Shown here: positions 12,401 to 24,870 of the stretch, one piece after another
Numbering within the stretch: the stretch's first letter is position 1
Layout: each line of letters starts with the position of its first letter
Source: Heterodera schachtii
Lineage: Eukaryota; Nematoda; Chromadorea; Rhabditida; Heteroderidae
Assembly: GCA_023374025.1 (NCBI GenBank)
Contig: SIJG01000036.1
Span: 1,006,777-1,070,776, forward strand
Direction of reading: 5' to 3'
Length of the DNA stretch: 64,000 nucleotides
Translations under genes and position numbers: made by a program
Notes under the pieces: model-generated
What the model saw: only the letters and a program-made list of their open reading frames with translations
Databases searched by the model: none
What the model was told of the DNA's origin: nothing

Positions 12401-15400
12401 ATAATTGATGTAAATTTTACATTTCTCATGCACGAAATTATATAAATTAAGAAAATTAATTAAAAATAACACCAAAAAACAAAGCAAAGAAAATAAAAAA
12501 AGAATTTTGAAACCTTATAAGAATAAAATATTTTAGACTTATTCATAAGTAATATTTATAATAATTAAATAACATTATAAATTTGCACACGTCTGAGATT
12601 ATAATTTTATTTCAATGAAAAAAAATTTGGGAATTGGATGTTGGTTTTTTTAAATAAATTTATTAAATTTTATCAATGCAAAATGAAAAAAAAACAGAAA
12701 TCCGACAAATAACTAAAAAATGAAAATATTGAGAATACAATTATTTAATTAATGAAATCTATAAATAAACTGTCAAGAATTCATTTAATATAAATAATTT
12801 AGCATAATTTAAAATTATTAAACCACGAATAAAAAAAATGGACAAAGTTCAAAAAACTAAATTAAAATTTTAAAAAATTTAATGATAAATATGATTTCTT
12901 TCATACAATAGTTTTCTGGAAAAAGTTTTTTAATAATCAAATAAATTTTATATATTAATTAAAACATAAAACAAATACAGGGTGCGGCAAAAGTTCTACA
13001 GCCCGCTTTTCCATGGAAAATTCCATTTCAAAATAAAAAGAAAACTACATTACGTGACAATATCAATATTATTTCGTTGGCAAATGCTAATTGATAAACA
13101 ATTTAATTTTCAAAGAAAAAAAAATTTAACCATTAAATATAATAATCAGGAAAATAATAAAATGTAAGAACACGAAAAATTCTAAAGTGCAAACTTTCAC
13201 AACATTGTATTATATGATCTAATATTCAGAATACAATATCAAAACACAAAATCCATTCTATAATATAAAATTCACCTGGTCTCATTTAAAAACCCGGTTA
13301 TATAAGTTATATATTTTTATTGAATTTTTAGTAATTAATTAAAGTTAATTATAATAATGAAAACAAAATTAACAAATAATAAATAATTTATTCAACGTAT
13401 TAATAATTTCGAAGTGAAAATTTAGAAAAAGAAAATCAAAATTATTTTTTACAATAGAAAAGTAACAAAATTCTATAACTTCGATGAGCCATAATTGGGC
13501 TAAAAAATATGTGATAAATGTAAAATTATAAAGAAATTTCTTTTTCAGTAAAATAATTAATAAAACTTTTTTTAAAAATCTATTTACAATGGAATATATA
13601 TACTCAATCATGATAAAATTTAAAAAATAATTTGCTTATCCTTTAATTTTTGCTTTTACTGTTTCTTCTACATTACCGTTGCATTCATCAAGAAAGAAGA
13701 AAAATAAAATATAAAAACAAAGATATCGCTTATTAATAAAAATTATATGAATAAAAGATTATTTATGATCTATTAATAAAAATACTAAATCATTGTAAAC
13801 TTAGTATCTTCATGATCATAATAAATATAACATGAACAGACTATTTTTTATGGAAATTAATTTAAAAAATTGAAAACTAAAAGATTAGGAAATAAATAAA
13901 ATTAAAATTACTAAATATTAAATGTATTAATAAACCAATTTTTTCATAAAAGAATTGTCAAGGGAATTACTATTTAAGGTAATAAAAATAAGAAATTATT
14001 ACTAATAAAAAAATTAACAAAAATTCTTATTTCGAACAAAAAAGAAGAGGTTAAATAAAAAATGAATAAAAATTATAAATAAATTCGAATTTTTAAAATT
14101 TGTTCAGATATTCCTTCAATGTTAAAATCTAGTATTTACAAAGATTAAAATTTCATATAATCTGATCATAACTGTGTTATTATATGATCTAATATTCAAA
14201 TTACAATACCAAAACCCAAAATCCATTCTATAATATATAAATTCACCTGGTCTCATTTAAAAATCCGTTTATATAAGTTATTTAAAAACGAGAAAATGAT
14301 TGAATTTTTATAAATAATTAATTAAATTTAATTATTGATAATGAAAACAAAATTAACAAATAATAAGTAATTTATTCAACATACTAATATACTAATAATT
14401 TCGAAGTGAAAATTTAGAATAGAAAATCAAAATTATTTTTTACCATAGAAAAGTAACAAAAATTCTAAGGGGCTAAAAAATATGTGATAAATGTAAAATT
14501 ATAAAGAAATTTTCTTTTTATGTAAAATAATTAAAAAAACATTTTTTTTTAAATCTATTTATAATGAAATATACTCAATCATGATAAAATTTAATAAATA
14601 AATTTGCTTAATTATATACTTCCATTTAATTTTTGCTTTTACCTTTTCTTCTATTAATTGTTGTTTTATTTAAACCAATTAATTCAAAACTTTCTATTTT
14701 TGTCTAAATTGGGAAATTATAGAAAATTGATTGCTTTGCTTATTATTTTGTCGAATGAAATGATTTTTTCTAAATAATTTTTGTTAATTAAATCATTTTA
14801 ATACTATTTCTTAAATTTGACAAAAGAATGTTTTTTTAAACAGAAAATATATTAATATCATTAAGATGAGAGTCTAAAATTAAAATAAATCATTATTTAA
14901 TTCTTATATTGGAACATAAAATTCTTTAATTAATAAAGCATAATGGCAATTTAAAATAAAATTCAGATAATAAGAAAAGACAACATTTTTGAAAAATACC
15001 TTAAAATTTAGAATTGTAAACAACCATAGATTGAATAGATAAATACAGACAACATAATTTATTAAATAATAAATTTAAGATATATTTAATAATTCACAAA
15101 TGTAAAAATCATTTTAAAAAACACGAAGCATCATCATTTTCAAGTGAAAAAAGGAGAATATCTAAATAAATAAAAATAATTTTTTATCATTGTATATAAC
15201 TAATTGATCAATTTAAAAATCTAAAAAATATTAATTTAGACATTTGTAATCAAAAAGAGAAAATAAAGAAATAAAAATAAATATAAATATAATTTTTTAA
15301 ATCTCAAAAATAAATTTAAAAATTTAAAATAGTATATTTCTGTCAAAAAATATTTATTTATTCTTTTCATTCAAATTTAATCAATTTATCAAAAAAAGAA

Positions 15401-15427
15401 AAAATATTTAAAGTGAAATTTTATGAG
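9458..15427. other. AT-rich gene-free stretch with one duplicated segment
   Basis: No gene is recognised. The only clear structure is a direct duplication: about 13198-13640 and about 14165-14620 share a run through TTATATGATCTAATATTCA, CCATTCTATAATATA, TTCACCTGGTCTCATTTAAA and AATTTCGAAGTGAAAATTTAGAA, with indels and substitutions between them. Confidence 0.5.
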
Positions 15428-16018
15428 CAGGGCTGGCAGATGAAAATTTTCAAAAGACTCATTTGGCATGCAAAAAAAAAAACCTCATTTTGGGTCAAAA
15501 AGCCTTATTTTTCGATCAAAATACGTTTAAAATATTCAAATGTTATATTTTTGATTGTCCATAATTAATTTGAATATTTTTTTGCTAAAAATAATCTTTT
15601 TGTGAAATTCAGAGCACCAAAATCGAAATTCATTTTTTTTTGTGGCGCTTTTTCCAAAAAACTTTTGGAGAACAATGGGTGCCGGCGGTGCCGACAGGCG
15701 CCGCCGAGAAAAATTGTAATTTTTAATGCGATTTGTTAACAGATTTGTCCACAAAAATGACCAAATTTTGCGATTTTGAGCGAATTTTTAAGAAAATAAT
15801 GGATTTTTAAGGTTCGGAGGTGCCGATAGGCGCCGCCGGGGAAAAAAAAATAAGAATTTTGACCATATTTTTAGCATATTTGCATTAAAAAATTCTTTAT
15901 TTTGCGGTTTTTTTTCAAAAAACCACAAAAAGCTTCAAAGCCTCATTTTGAAAATTTAGCCTCATTGACCTATCAAAAAACCACAAAATGAGGCTAAAGC
16001 CTCAGATATGCCAGCCTG
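15428..16018. mobile_element. hAT-like MITE, ~591 bp
   Basis: The ends are CAGGGCTGGCA and its imperfect complement TGCCAGCCTG. A repeated CCTCATTTTG motif extends the inverted similarity inward. The 8-bp flanks TTTATGAG and AGTATGAG match at six of eight positions, consistent with an aged hAT-type duplication, and CAGGG fits hAT termini. Inside are two copies of the GC-rich palindromic module (near 15681 and 15819). No transposase is encoded. Confidence 0.5.
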
Positions 16019-16070
16019 AGTATGAGTGAGTCCAAGCTGGCCTTTAAACCAGGGGCTTCTATTTCGGTAG

Positions 16071-17162
16071 GGGTCAACTGCGTCTGGCCAACTGCGTCTC
16101 GCCAACTGCGTCTGGCCAACTGCGTCTGAGCCAACTGCGTCTTGGGGCCAACTGCGTCTGGCCAACTGCGTCTGGCCAACTGCGTCTGGCCAACTGCGTC
16201 TTAGTAGTAAAAGGGCCAACTGCGTCTCAGTCAAAAAATCAATTAATACCCATAAAATATATTAAAAATTCAAAATGAAAAGCACTTATCGTATATGCTC
16301 TAATTATAGCCCCTTTTCTGAGGAGGTTGGAAAATAATCCCCATGGGCTATAATTAGAGCATATACGGTAAGCTTAGCCTTTATTACTTTATTGTTTTAG
16401 CGTCCCAATTTGTTTTTTATACGAGTTGTCTGTGTATGAATTGCCTTTTTACGAATTATCATGACACCTTAGGTTTAACAAATCTAGTTAAAAATAATCA
16501 GGGCAAAGAAACACTTCCTCTTAGTTATTGGGGCGCCTAAACATGGACATACAAAATAGCAAGGACTCATATAATGCCATAGAATGCGTAAACTATTTTT
16601 GGATGCGTAAAACGTGATCTGACGCGCATAAAACCGACAAGAACCGCATTTATTTCTTCAATGTTTAATGCCAACGTGATTTGAAATAGAATTTGAGGAT
16701 TTGAAGCGCTACAACCCGTGTCCCGACATTTGCGGCCCCGACATTTGCGGCTATGTCCAAAATCGGGTTCAAAATTAAGTTTTTTAAATCCCTGATTCCA
16801 TAAACACCCATAAATTAGTGATTTGAAGTGCTTTTATCCGATCATTTGATCGTTAATGAATTTTTGAAAAAATAATAAAATTTTCAAACAACTGAATTAA
16901 TGTTTCTAATAAACTAGAAGACAGTTTTTTCTTAATTTTAATGTTATTTAAGCTATCAGGGCTTGAAAAAATTTATTTTTAAAAAATTTTTCTAAAAAAT
17001 TTTGAAATTAAATCAACTGAGACGCAGTTGGCCCTTTTACTACTAAGACGCAGTTGGCCAGACGCAGTTGGCCAGACGCAGTTGGCCAGACGCAGTTGGC
17101 CCCAAGACGCAGTTGGCCAGACGCAGTTGGCGAGACGCAGTTGGCCAGACGCAGTTGGCCCG
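16071..17162. mobile_element. Foldback-type element with CCAACTGCGTCTGG arms
   Basis: The left arm, 16071-16231, is built from about ten CCAACTGCGTCTGG-like units. The right arm, 17016-17162, is its reverse complement, including the distinctive spacers TTGGGG and TTAGTAGTAAAAG in matching order. The ~785-bp interior has its own 28-bp inverted pair (16285-16312 and 16344-16371, one mismatch). No coding sequence is apparent. Architecture matches the element at 8208-9457, but the sequences are unrelated. Confidence 0.65.
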
Positions 17163-20100
17163 TTCCGTTCTATTTGTACTTATTTATAAGAATGTTCTGA
17201 TTTTGGGGTAGCGACGAAAATTGTCCAGATTTCTTAAATATATTTATAATTTTGAAATTTTATGACATAAAGTCATTAAGGCAGGGTTCGTAAGTGTCCT
17301 TATTCCTTATTTCTAAGATTTGTCATTACTTGGAGGGGCAGCTCTTAGAAAATGAAAATGTCCTTATTTCTATGATTTTTCTTATTTTCAGGCTTCACCT
17401 AAACTTTTTAAATTTTTCTGATTAAGGTTTTATTTCGCAGGTTTTCGAGAAAAAAAAAAAACTTTAATATGACCATTTTTATGTAAAAAATGCTACTAAA
17501 AACTCCCAATTTTCAATTTTTTTTACGGCGGCACCTATCGGCACCGTCAGTCCGCAAAATTGTTCCTAAAAATTTTCTCAAAATCGCGCAAAAATTGTTC
17601 ATTTTTGGTGAAAATCTGTGGTAAAATGAACTCAAATTTTCAAAAATTTCTCCCGGCGGCGCCTATCGGCACCGCCGGTCCTAAAATTTGATAACATTTT
17701 TATCAAATAACTTGTAAAAATTTACTGATTTGAAAACATGTTGCTAAATGTTATTATTTTTTACCCTAAAATCTTATTTTTCGGCCTTGGTGTTCATATT
17801 TTGAAAAATTACCGGTCGGCACCATGGTTTTGGGGGGCCGGCGGTGCCGATAGGCGCCGCCGGAAGGTTTTTCGTAATTTTTAATGAATTTTAGTAAGAT
17901 AATAAATAAAAGTAGAAAGTAAAATTAAAAATCACCAAAAATATGCTTAAAGTTTAAAATGAAGCTATGCGATTAGACACGAAAAGACTAAAAATAAAAA
18001 AAACTTAAAAAATAAAAACAAATGGGTCAGTCTAAGGCAATGATCGAGAGAGTCTCACATCACAAAACAAAAAAATACTATTCATTCATTAATCTATGGT
18101 AAAAAATGAATAAATAAAAAGACCATCAAAACAACAAAAAAATAAATATATTAATTCTTTAAAATATTCATACAAATACAGAAAAAAACAAAAAACAAAA
18201 TGCACAAAATACTGTTTGTATTTATATATATAATCAAAAAATATATTTAACAAATAAAAAACACATATTAAAGTGGCTGGCGAAGAGGCCAGAGCCGTCA
18301 TAGGATTGATTGTGCGTTAACGAACAAGAGTTTAAAATAAATAAATAATACCGATATTCAAAATTATAAAAAATAAATCAAACAAAAATATGAATAATTT
18401 AATAAAGTGAAATTAAATATTTATGAAATTTTAAATAAATTCTTCAAATGAAACCATTTCTTTTAATTATACATTTTAATAGTTTATTTGCACCAAAAAG
18501 CCAAAAAAGAATATTTGATACAATTTAATAATAAAAGAAAAGAATTCAAATAACAATGCATTATTTAAAAAGGGACAAAAAAATATTATTAATTTTATTA
18601 TTGATGTTAATATTTAACTCAAAATAAATATAAAAAACCAATTCACCAGTATAAATTAGTAAACAAAAATTAAAATTAAAACAATTTACAACTGTTATAA
18701 TAATTCTTAAAAAAAAAATTTAAAACCTAAAAGAAGTCAAAAACGATAAAAACCGAAAAGACGGTTTTTTATTGTAGAAAAATAACTTTCAATTATTTCA
18801 AAGAAATTGATTTTGAAATTGCAAATTTAGAGTTTAATTTTTAAGGTAAAATTTTTGGAATTATTTTAAATTACTACAGAAAAATAAGATTAAAATAATT
18901 ACTTACGAGTAAGAAATAATTTAATTAGTTCAAAAATGATCATTTTATTGCATTTTTGTTAAAGAATTTCTGAATTTTCATAAAAAATTAGATAAATGCT
19001 AATATATTTATAAAAGATTGACAAAATCACCAAAATATTGAAATACGAATACTAAATTTATTTTAGGTTTCAGAAAACTTCGAATAAAAATTTTTATTTG
19101 CTGAGCACGGGAAATTTAGGCTAATTTTGGAAATTCACAACTCACTTAGGGTTGAATAATGTTAGTGAAATAAAGCTTAAAAAATAAAAAAACTAGAAGA
19201 TGCGCAAAATGAATTTGCACAGAAAATTAAAATCATAATATGAATATTTAAAAAAAAATTACATAATTAGTTTCATAATTTAATTATTAAAATCAGCAGA
19301 TCATTGACAGAACAAAAAAATATATAGCGTTAGCGTAATTTAAATAATACCTTGAAAAAAATTCAATTGTGTAAAATATTTAATCTCAATTGTTTCTTCA
19401 ACAAAATAAAAAATAAATGAGATACAAAGTAAAAATTTGGTTTGCAACCCTAACTTCGCGCTACTATCAGTTTTAGAAAAAAAAATCTTATTTTATGTGT
19501 CAAAATCTTAGTGTTAGCTTCGTTTGTCCTTATTTTGAAAAAAAAAACTTGGCCACTCTGATATAATGTAATAAATTATTATAATAACAAAATGAAAAGA
19601 CGAAAAATGTATATAAAATAAATAATTTTTAAAAAACTCAAAAATTCCAAAAAACAAACAAATAAATATACACGTTCAACACCTACAATCCATAAATTAA
19701 AAATAATTTTAATTTAAAAATAATAAACAAACACTTAAAAAAATATTATTGAAATTTCAATGGAAACTAATTAAAAATAATAAATAGTATCTCTTATTTT
19801 ATTAATTATTGATGCAAAAATATTCAATATATGACCAGGCAAAAAGTAGCGAAATTGAAAATTTAGAAATTACCTAATTAAGAGAATTAACAAACAAATC
19901 CAAAAAAATCAATTATTTAAATGCAATTTTTTATTAAAAAAATAACAAATTAATCTTAATAAATATTGATTAATAACAATAGCTATTTATAATAAATAAT
20001 TAAAATTACAATAACAAATAAATAAATAAATCATATTGAGGTGACGAGAAAAACTACAAACAAGAGCAGTCTCGTCAAGAGTTTAATATAAAAAGAAAAT

Positions 20101-20474
20101 TAATTTATGTGCTATTAAATTAATTATTATTTAATCTTGAAGTTCTAATTTAATAATTATTCCCAAAAATAAATTTTATTTAAATATGATTTGGAGACGA
20201 GCAAATGGAAGGCCAACGAACGGTCGGCCGCATCGACTGAGTTGAAAATGTCCGTTTGAGTGTCTTTAAATTGGGAAATTTTAATGCTAAAAATATGAAG
20301 TGCTTCAATTTCTTAATAAAGTATTTATTTGCGTCAGTTTTTGTCAAGCAGAAAAAATTACAGTGATATCAAAGAAGACAGCCGCAAAATGCCGCAGGCG
20401 AACATCACCTAAAATTAAAAACATTAATTTATTAGGCCATGTTGATAAACAAACAGTCCTAATTTAATTATAAT
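17163..20474. other. AT-rich stretch with three GC palindromic modules, no gene
   Basis: GC-rich palindromes related to GGTGCCGATAGGCGCCGCCG lie at about 17526-17547, 17653-17679 and 17837-17862. The rest is AT-rich and shows no gene. The GC islands stand out sharply from their surroundings. Confidence 0.5.
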
Positions 20475-21131
20475 TAGAGACCGCATTTTGAGGCATATGC
20501 CTTTTTTTTGCTTACTAGTTTCGATATATTACGCATAAATAACGCATTTTCCACTTGGTTTGAGGCTTCTACGTTGACTCTTTTATTATGCCTTTTTTTT
20601 GCCTTTTTCAGGATTTTTGTGCCTTAAATGCCTTTCTGCCATTTTTTGCTTTTGGTGCCTTTTTTGGCGTTTTTCCGAAAAATTACATTAAAAATGCAAT
20701 AAAATCGGTAAAACACACCCCTAAGAAATGATTTGAAAAATATTCAGAAAATACAGCCCTTTGATTGAGTTCAAAATTTTTTTCAAAAATCACCCCTAAG
20801 AAATGAACTAAAAATTTTTCAGAAAATACATCCCTAAGAATTGAAAAATTTTCTTAAAAAATTGATCGCCAAAATTTCATTTTTTTTTGATAAAAAATTT
20901 TAGGTTTAAAAATTTTCCTTCTTCGAAAAACATTATAAAATATTTAATAATCATTTAAATGACCAAAATTAATTTTTTGGTTAACTTTTACGTGTTTTTG
21001 CTCCCTAAAAATCTTTAACAAAAAAAATTTTTAAATGCCTTTTTTCATGCCTTTTTCGGGATTTTCGTGCCTTTTCATGCCTTTTATAGTGCCTTTTTCG
21101 CGGTTTTTGGTGCCTTTTTAGTCGGTCTCTA
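20475..21131. mobile_element. hAT-like MITE, 657 bp
   Basis: It begins TAGAGACCG and ends CGGTCTCTA. The flanking octamers ATTATAAT and CTTATATT agree at six of eight positions, as expected for an old 8-bp duplication. The interior is low complexity, dominated by TTTTTTGCC-type repeats in both arms, and has no transposase. Confidence 0.55.
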
Positions 21132-21846
21132 CTTATATTTATTCGTTTTAATGGATTTTCTTAATAATTTCAAGGGTTGTAGAACGTGATATTAAAAATG
21201 ATTAATGAATTCAAACGAACATAAAAAATCCATTAAGAAATAATACTATTTAATCATCCTAAATTAAAATAAATAAACATTTAACTAATAGTGTTAAAAA
21301 AAATTAAAATTTCTATATCAAATCAGACAAATTAAAATTAGATCGAAATTTTTTTAATAACATAAAAACGGCCTTACTTCCAATTTAATTCTTTTATTTA
21401 CGCAAAAATTCAAAGTGAACGGAATTTTTACTGTCCATAAATATTCAGATAATTTTATGAATAAATTTATTATAATAAAAATTTTTATATAAGATTTATT
21501 TAAATAATTAAAAAATGAAATAACTAAAAAAGAAAATCATATTAAAAAGATCGCTGAAAATTTATTTGGTGAAAGAAAAAGGAAATGATATTCGTGATCG
21601 AAAACATGAAAAATCTGGCGAAACAAAAAAAATCAATAAAATAAAAAACTATTAGTCATATTTATGAAATTTGATAAAAAAAAACTATAAATAAATTAAA
21701 TTATTTAAAAACAATGCAAAACATATAAGACATTCATTAAAAAGAATGAATTAATTATTTTAAAACCATGGGAAAAATATAAAATAATTAATAACAATTT
21801 AATTAAATAAATAAATGTAAAAACATCAAAAAATATGCTAACCACT

Positions 21847-21930
21847 AGAGCCCGGAATTTTGAAAATGCCGGGACCGGGCCCGGGCTCGGACTTAGACAA
21901 TTGGCCGGGCCCGGGCCGCCCAGTCAAAAA
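21847..21930. repeat. CCGGGC-rich island
   Basis: Short overlapping GCCGGG, CCGGGCCCGGG and GGGCCGCCC palindromes form an abrupt GC island of about 80 bp. A related CCGGGACCGGGA island is at 28132-28255. It may be a satellite or transposon remnant; no gene is seen. Confidence 0.4.
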
Positions 21931-22694
21931 AAGCCCGTTTAAACATTTCGAATTAAAGAGGAGTTAAATAAAAAAAACCATATTTACAAAATATTTTTTA
22001 AATAAATCATTATTTAAATAAAACAAATAATTTAAATAAGTTTAATTTTAATAAGAAATTAATTTAAAAAATCATGATGAAAATAAATTTATCAATTTAT
22101 AAATTTTTACTTTTCGATTTTAATTTTCTCTTTGTTAACTCTAAATTTTCCAGTCTATTAAAAATTAGGCAAAAAAATTAAATGCTTATTAATACAATTA
22201 ATTTGCAAAAAAAATTACTGAAAATTCTGTATAAAATTCACCGAATGTGAAAAGTGACAAATGAAAATTTAAAACGTGCACATAAAAATTAGACTGATGA
22301 AAATGAATTTTTCAAAATTAAATATTTAATATAATATTTAAATTCTAAATATAATTGAATTGAATCATAAAAGAAAGAAACATGAGGAGGATACAACGAA
22401 TCCCTGGGGTTAACATGAGATTAAAAAATTAAAGAATTTAAAAACCCAACATATAATCCATAAAATAATTAACAATTTGGTGTAAAAAATAAAAATAAAT
22501 AAAATAATCAAATAAAATTTATTCAAAAATTGCAAAAGCGTAAAACAGCCGATATTATAAATAAAATTATAATAAAAAATAGATAAACAAAAATAGGGTT
22601 CTAAAAATATAACGATTAGACCAATAATGTAAAGTTATTTATATTATATATTATATTAATCAAAAAGCTAAAAAGCGCAGAAAATACGGGAACA

Positions 22695-23057
22695 GTTCAA
22701 CTCGCCGACGAACTAATCTTTTGTTCGTAACTTTTTCCTTTTTCTACCAATTTTTATAAAATTAATGTTATCGGAAGCACTAAGTGTTTATAAACTTTCA
22801 TTAAGCGATGTTAAGCGATTAAATAATTCTTCAAAGAGTTATAATTTTATTATACAAAAAATTAAAAAAGATGTAAAATTCATGAGTTTTATTTTTAACT
22901 CTTTGGAGAATTATTGAATCGCTTAACATCTGTTTAATGATAGTTTCTAAACCATTAAAGCTTCCGAATAACATTAATTTTATAAGAATTCGTTGAAAAG
23001 AAAAAAGTTATGAACAAAAGATTAGTCCGTCGGCAAGTCGTGCGTCGGCGAGTTGAC
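22695..23057. mobile_element. Long-TIR MITE, ~363 bp
   Basis: The two halves are inverted copies of each other: GTTCAACTCGCCGACGAACT at the left end corresponds to a right end that finishes GGCGAGTTGAC. The right arm has a short extra CGTCGGCAAGTCGTG duplication. The inner parts (TTAAGCGATT..., TAATGTTATCGGAAGC...) are also mirrored. No coding capacity. Confidence 0.6.
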
Positions 23058-24870
23058 ATGTACCCAGAAAATACTGCTTGTTTTATGTATAATTTATAAT
23101 ATTTAAAAATTGAAAAGAATCTAAAATGTACCTTTACGGAAGAAAATAAATGAAAAATAAATTTAACTTGAAAAATATAAAATGTTAAATTTTCTGTAAA
23201 TATCTGATTTTGCCCATTCTTCACTTGGCCAAAGATTCATTTGGAAAATATTTTCCTAAATTTGTCCTATTGATTAAATGAATCGCTTTAATTGCGAGGT
23301 AATATAAATAAATAAAAGTGATTAGAACATAAAATAAATTAAATTTTCGGTTTTATTTTCTTCCAATTATATAATTTAAATAAAACAAAAATTATATTTT
23401 TATTTTTATTGAATGTTTACAAAATATTTATTCGAAAAACCTTTCAATTTTATGAATTCTTAATAAGAAAAATTTAAATAAATTTGAATTGATTATTTAT
23501 ATTAACATTTTACAAGAATTTTTTATTTGCCTTTTCGGCTTTTTAATTATTGAAGTCTGTAATTACAATAATTAATTAGCCTAATAAAATCACAACCATT
23601 TTGACGGAGCTGAATTCGTGAGTTTTAAATTTGCTAAGAATTCACATATTGATTTCCACATAAACATTAATTTAAAAAAGTGCTAAAATCAAACACATGA
23701 CCCATAATTTTTATAATAATGATTAGAAGATAAAAATTAGTTAAATTCAAATACTTAAAACACTAAAGAATATATTACTTGTAAAAGAAGTTTCATATCA
23801 GGCATTTGAAATAGATTTTAAAACCCGGATAAATTAAAATTAATATTCTTCTATTTCGAAAAAAGTGTATTAACATTTTATAATTTTATAATTAATTAAT
23901 TATTACTGATTAGCTAAAAATATTTTTATAATTGTGAATATGGTAATTCAATTTGTTAAAATAGTCAGGAAATTCATGTTTATAATATTCAAAAAAAAGA
24001 AGAAATTTTTTAAATTATTTATTACAATTTTATTAAATTCATAAAAATTTATAAATTCTGTTCCAAGGTTCTTAAATTTGAAACACTCAACAAAAAGAAA
24101 AAAGCAAACAAAATAAAAAACCACCATAAAATTAAAATTTTTTATTTTATTTATTTAATTTAACAAATTGTTGTGAACGCAAAAGAACAACAGAAAAATA
24201 ATATTTATTGTTGGAAAATAAATGAAATACCTAAATAAACAAATGCCTAAGCACGTGTTAATTAGTTTTAAAAATAATAATTTACTTCTTAAAATAAACA
24301 CTAAATTTAAGCCATTAAATTCAACTTACAAATAATAAATTTAATATAAATGCTAATATTTAGAAAATAATGAAAGCGCTTTACAAACCAACCGGGAAAA
24401 TATAAATTTAATTTTAGAACAAAAAAAGAAAACTATTAAAAATATGCATAAATAATTCATAAATGTTTTTTCAACAAAAATTTTTATATATTCGACATAG
24501 AAAATTAAAAGAAAGAAGCTAAGAAGAGAATGATGAGCAAGAGCAGCTACAGCTCGAGCAGTTCAGTTTTACATGAGATTGAAAATAATTAACGAATTTA
24601 AAAACCTAACAAACAATCGAGAAAACAAAAACAATTTAATATTAAAAATTAAAAATTAAAAACATAAAATAATAATGTAATTTAATTTAATTAAAAATTG
24701 AAAAAACGCAGAAACTAATTCTTATTTTTAATGAAAGAATCCTTAATTAGCACTGATTTAATTAATATTTTTAACAAATTTAAAAATTTATGACAACAAA
24801 AATATGAATATTTTTTAAAGTGGAATTAATTTTTAAAAATAATATAAAAATTTAATAATAAGATCCGCTT
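23058..24870. other. AT-rich stretch, nothing recognised
   Basis: No convincing open frame, RNA gene, repeat pair or GC island was found here by eye. Confidence 0.4.

Noticed and set aside
15962..16234. 61-90 codon frames with Trp-Pro-Asp-Ala repeats
   Set aside because: They are produced by the ~14-bp CCAACTGCGTCTGG repeat in the arm of a foldback element.
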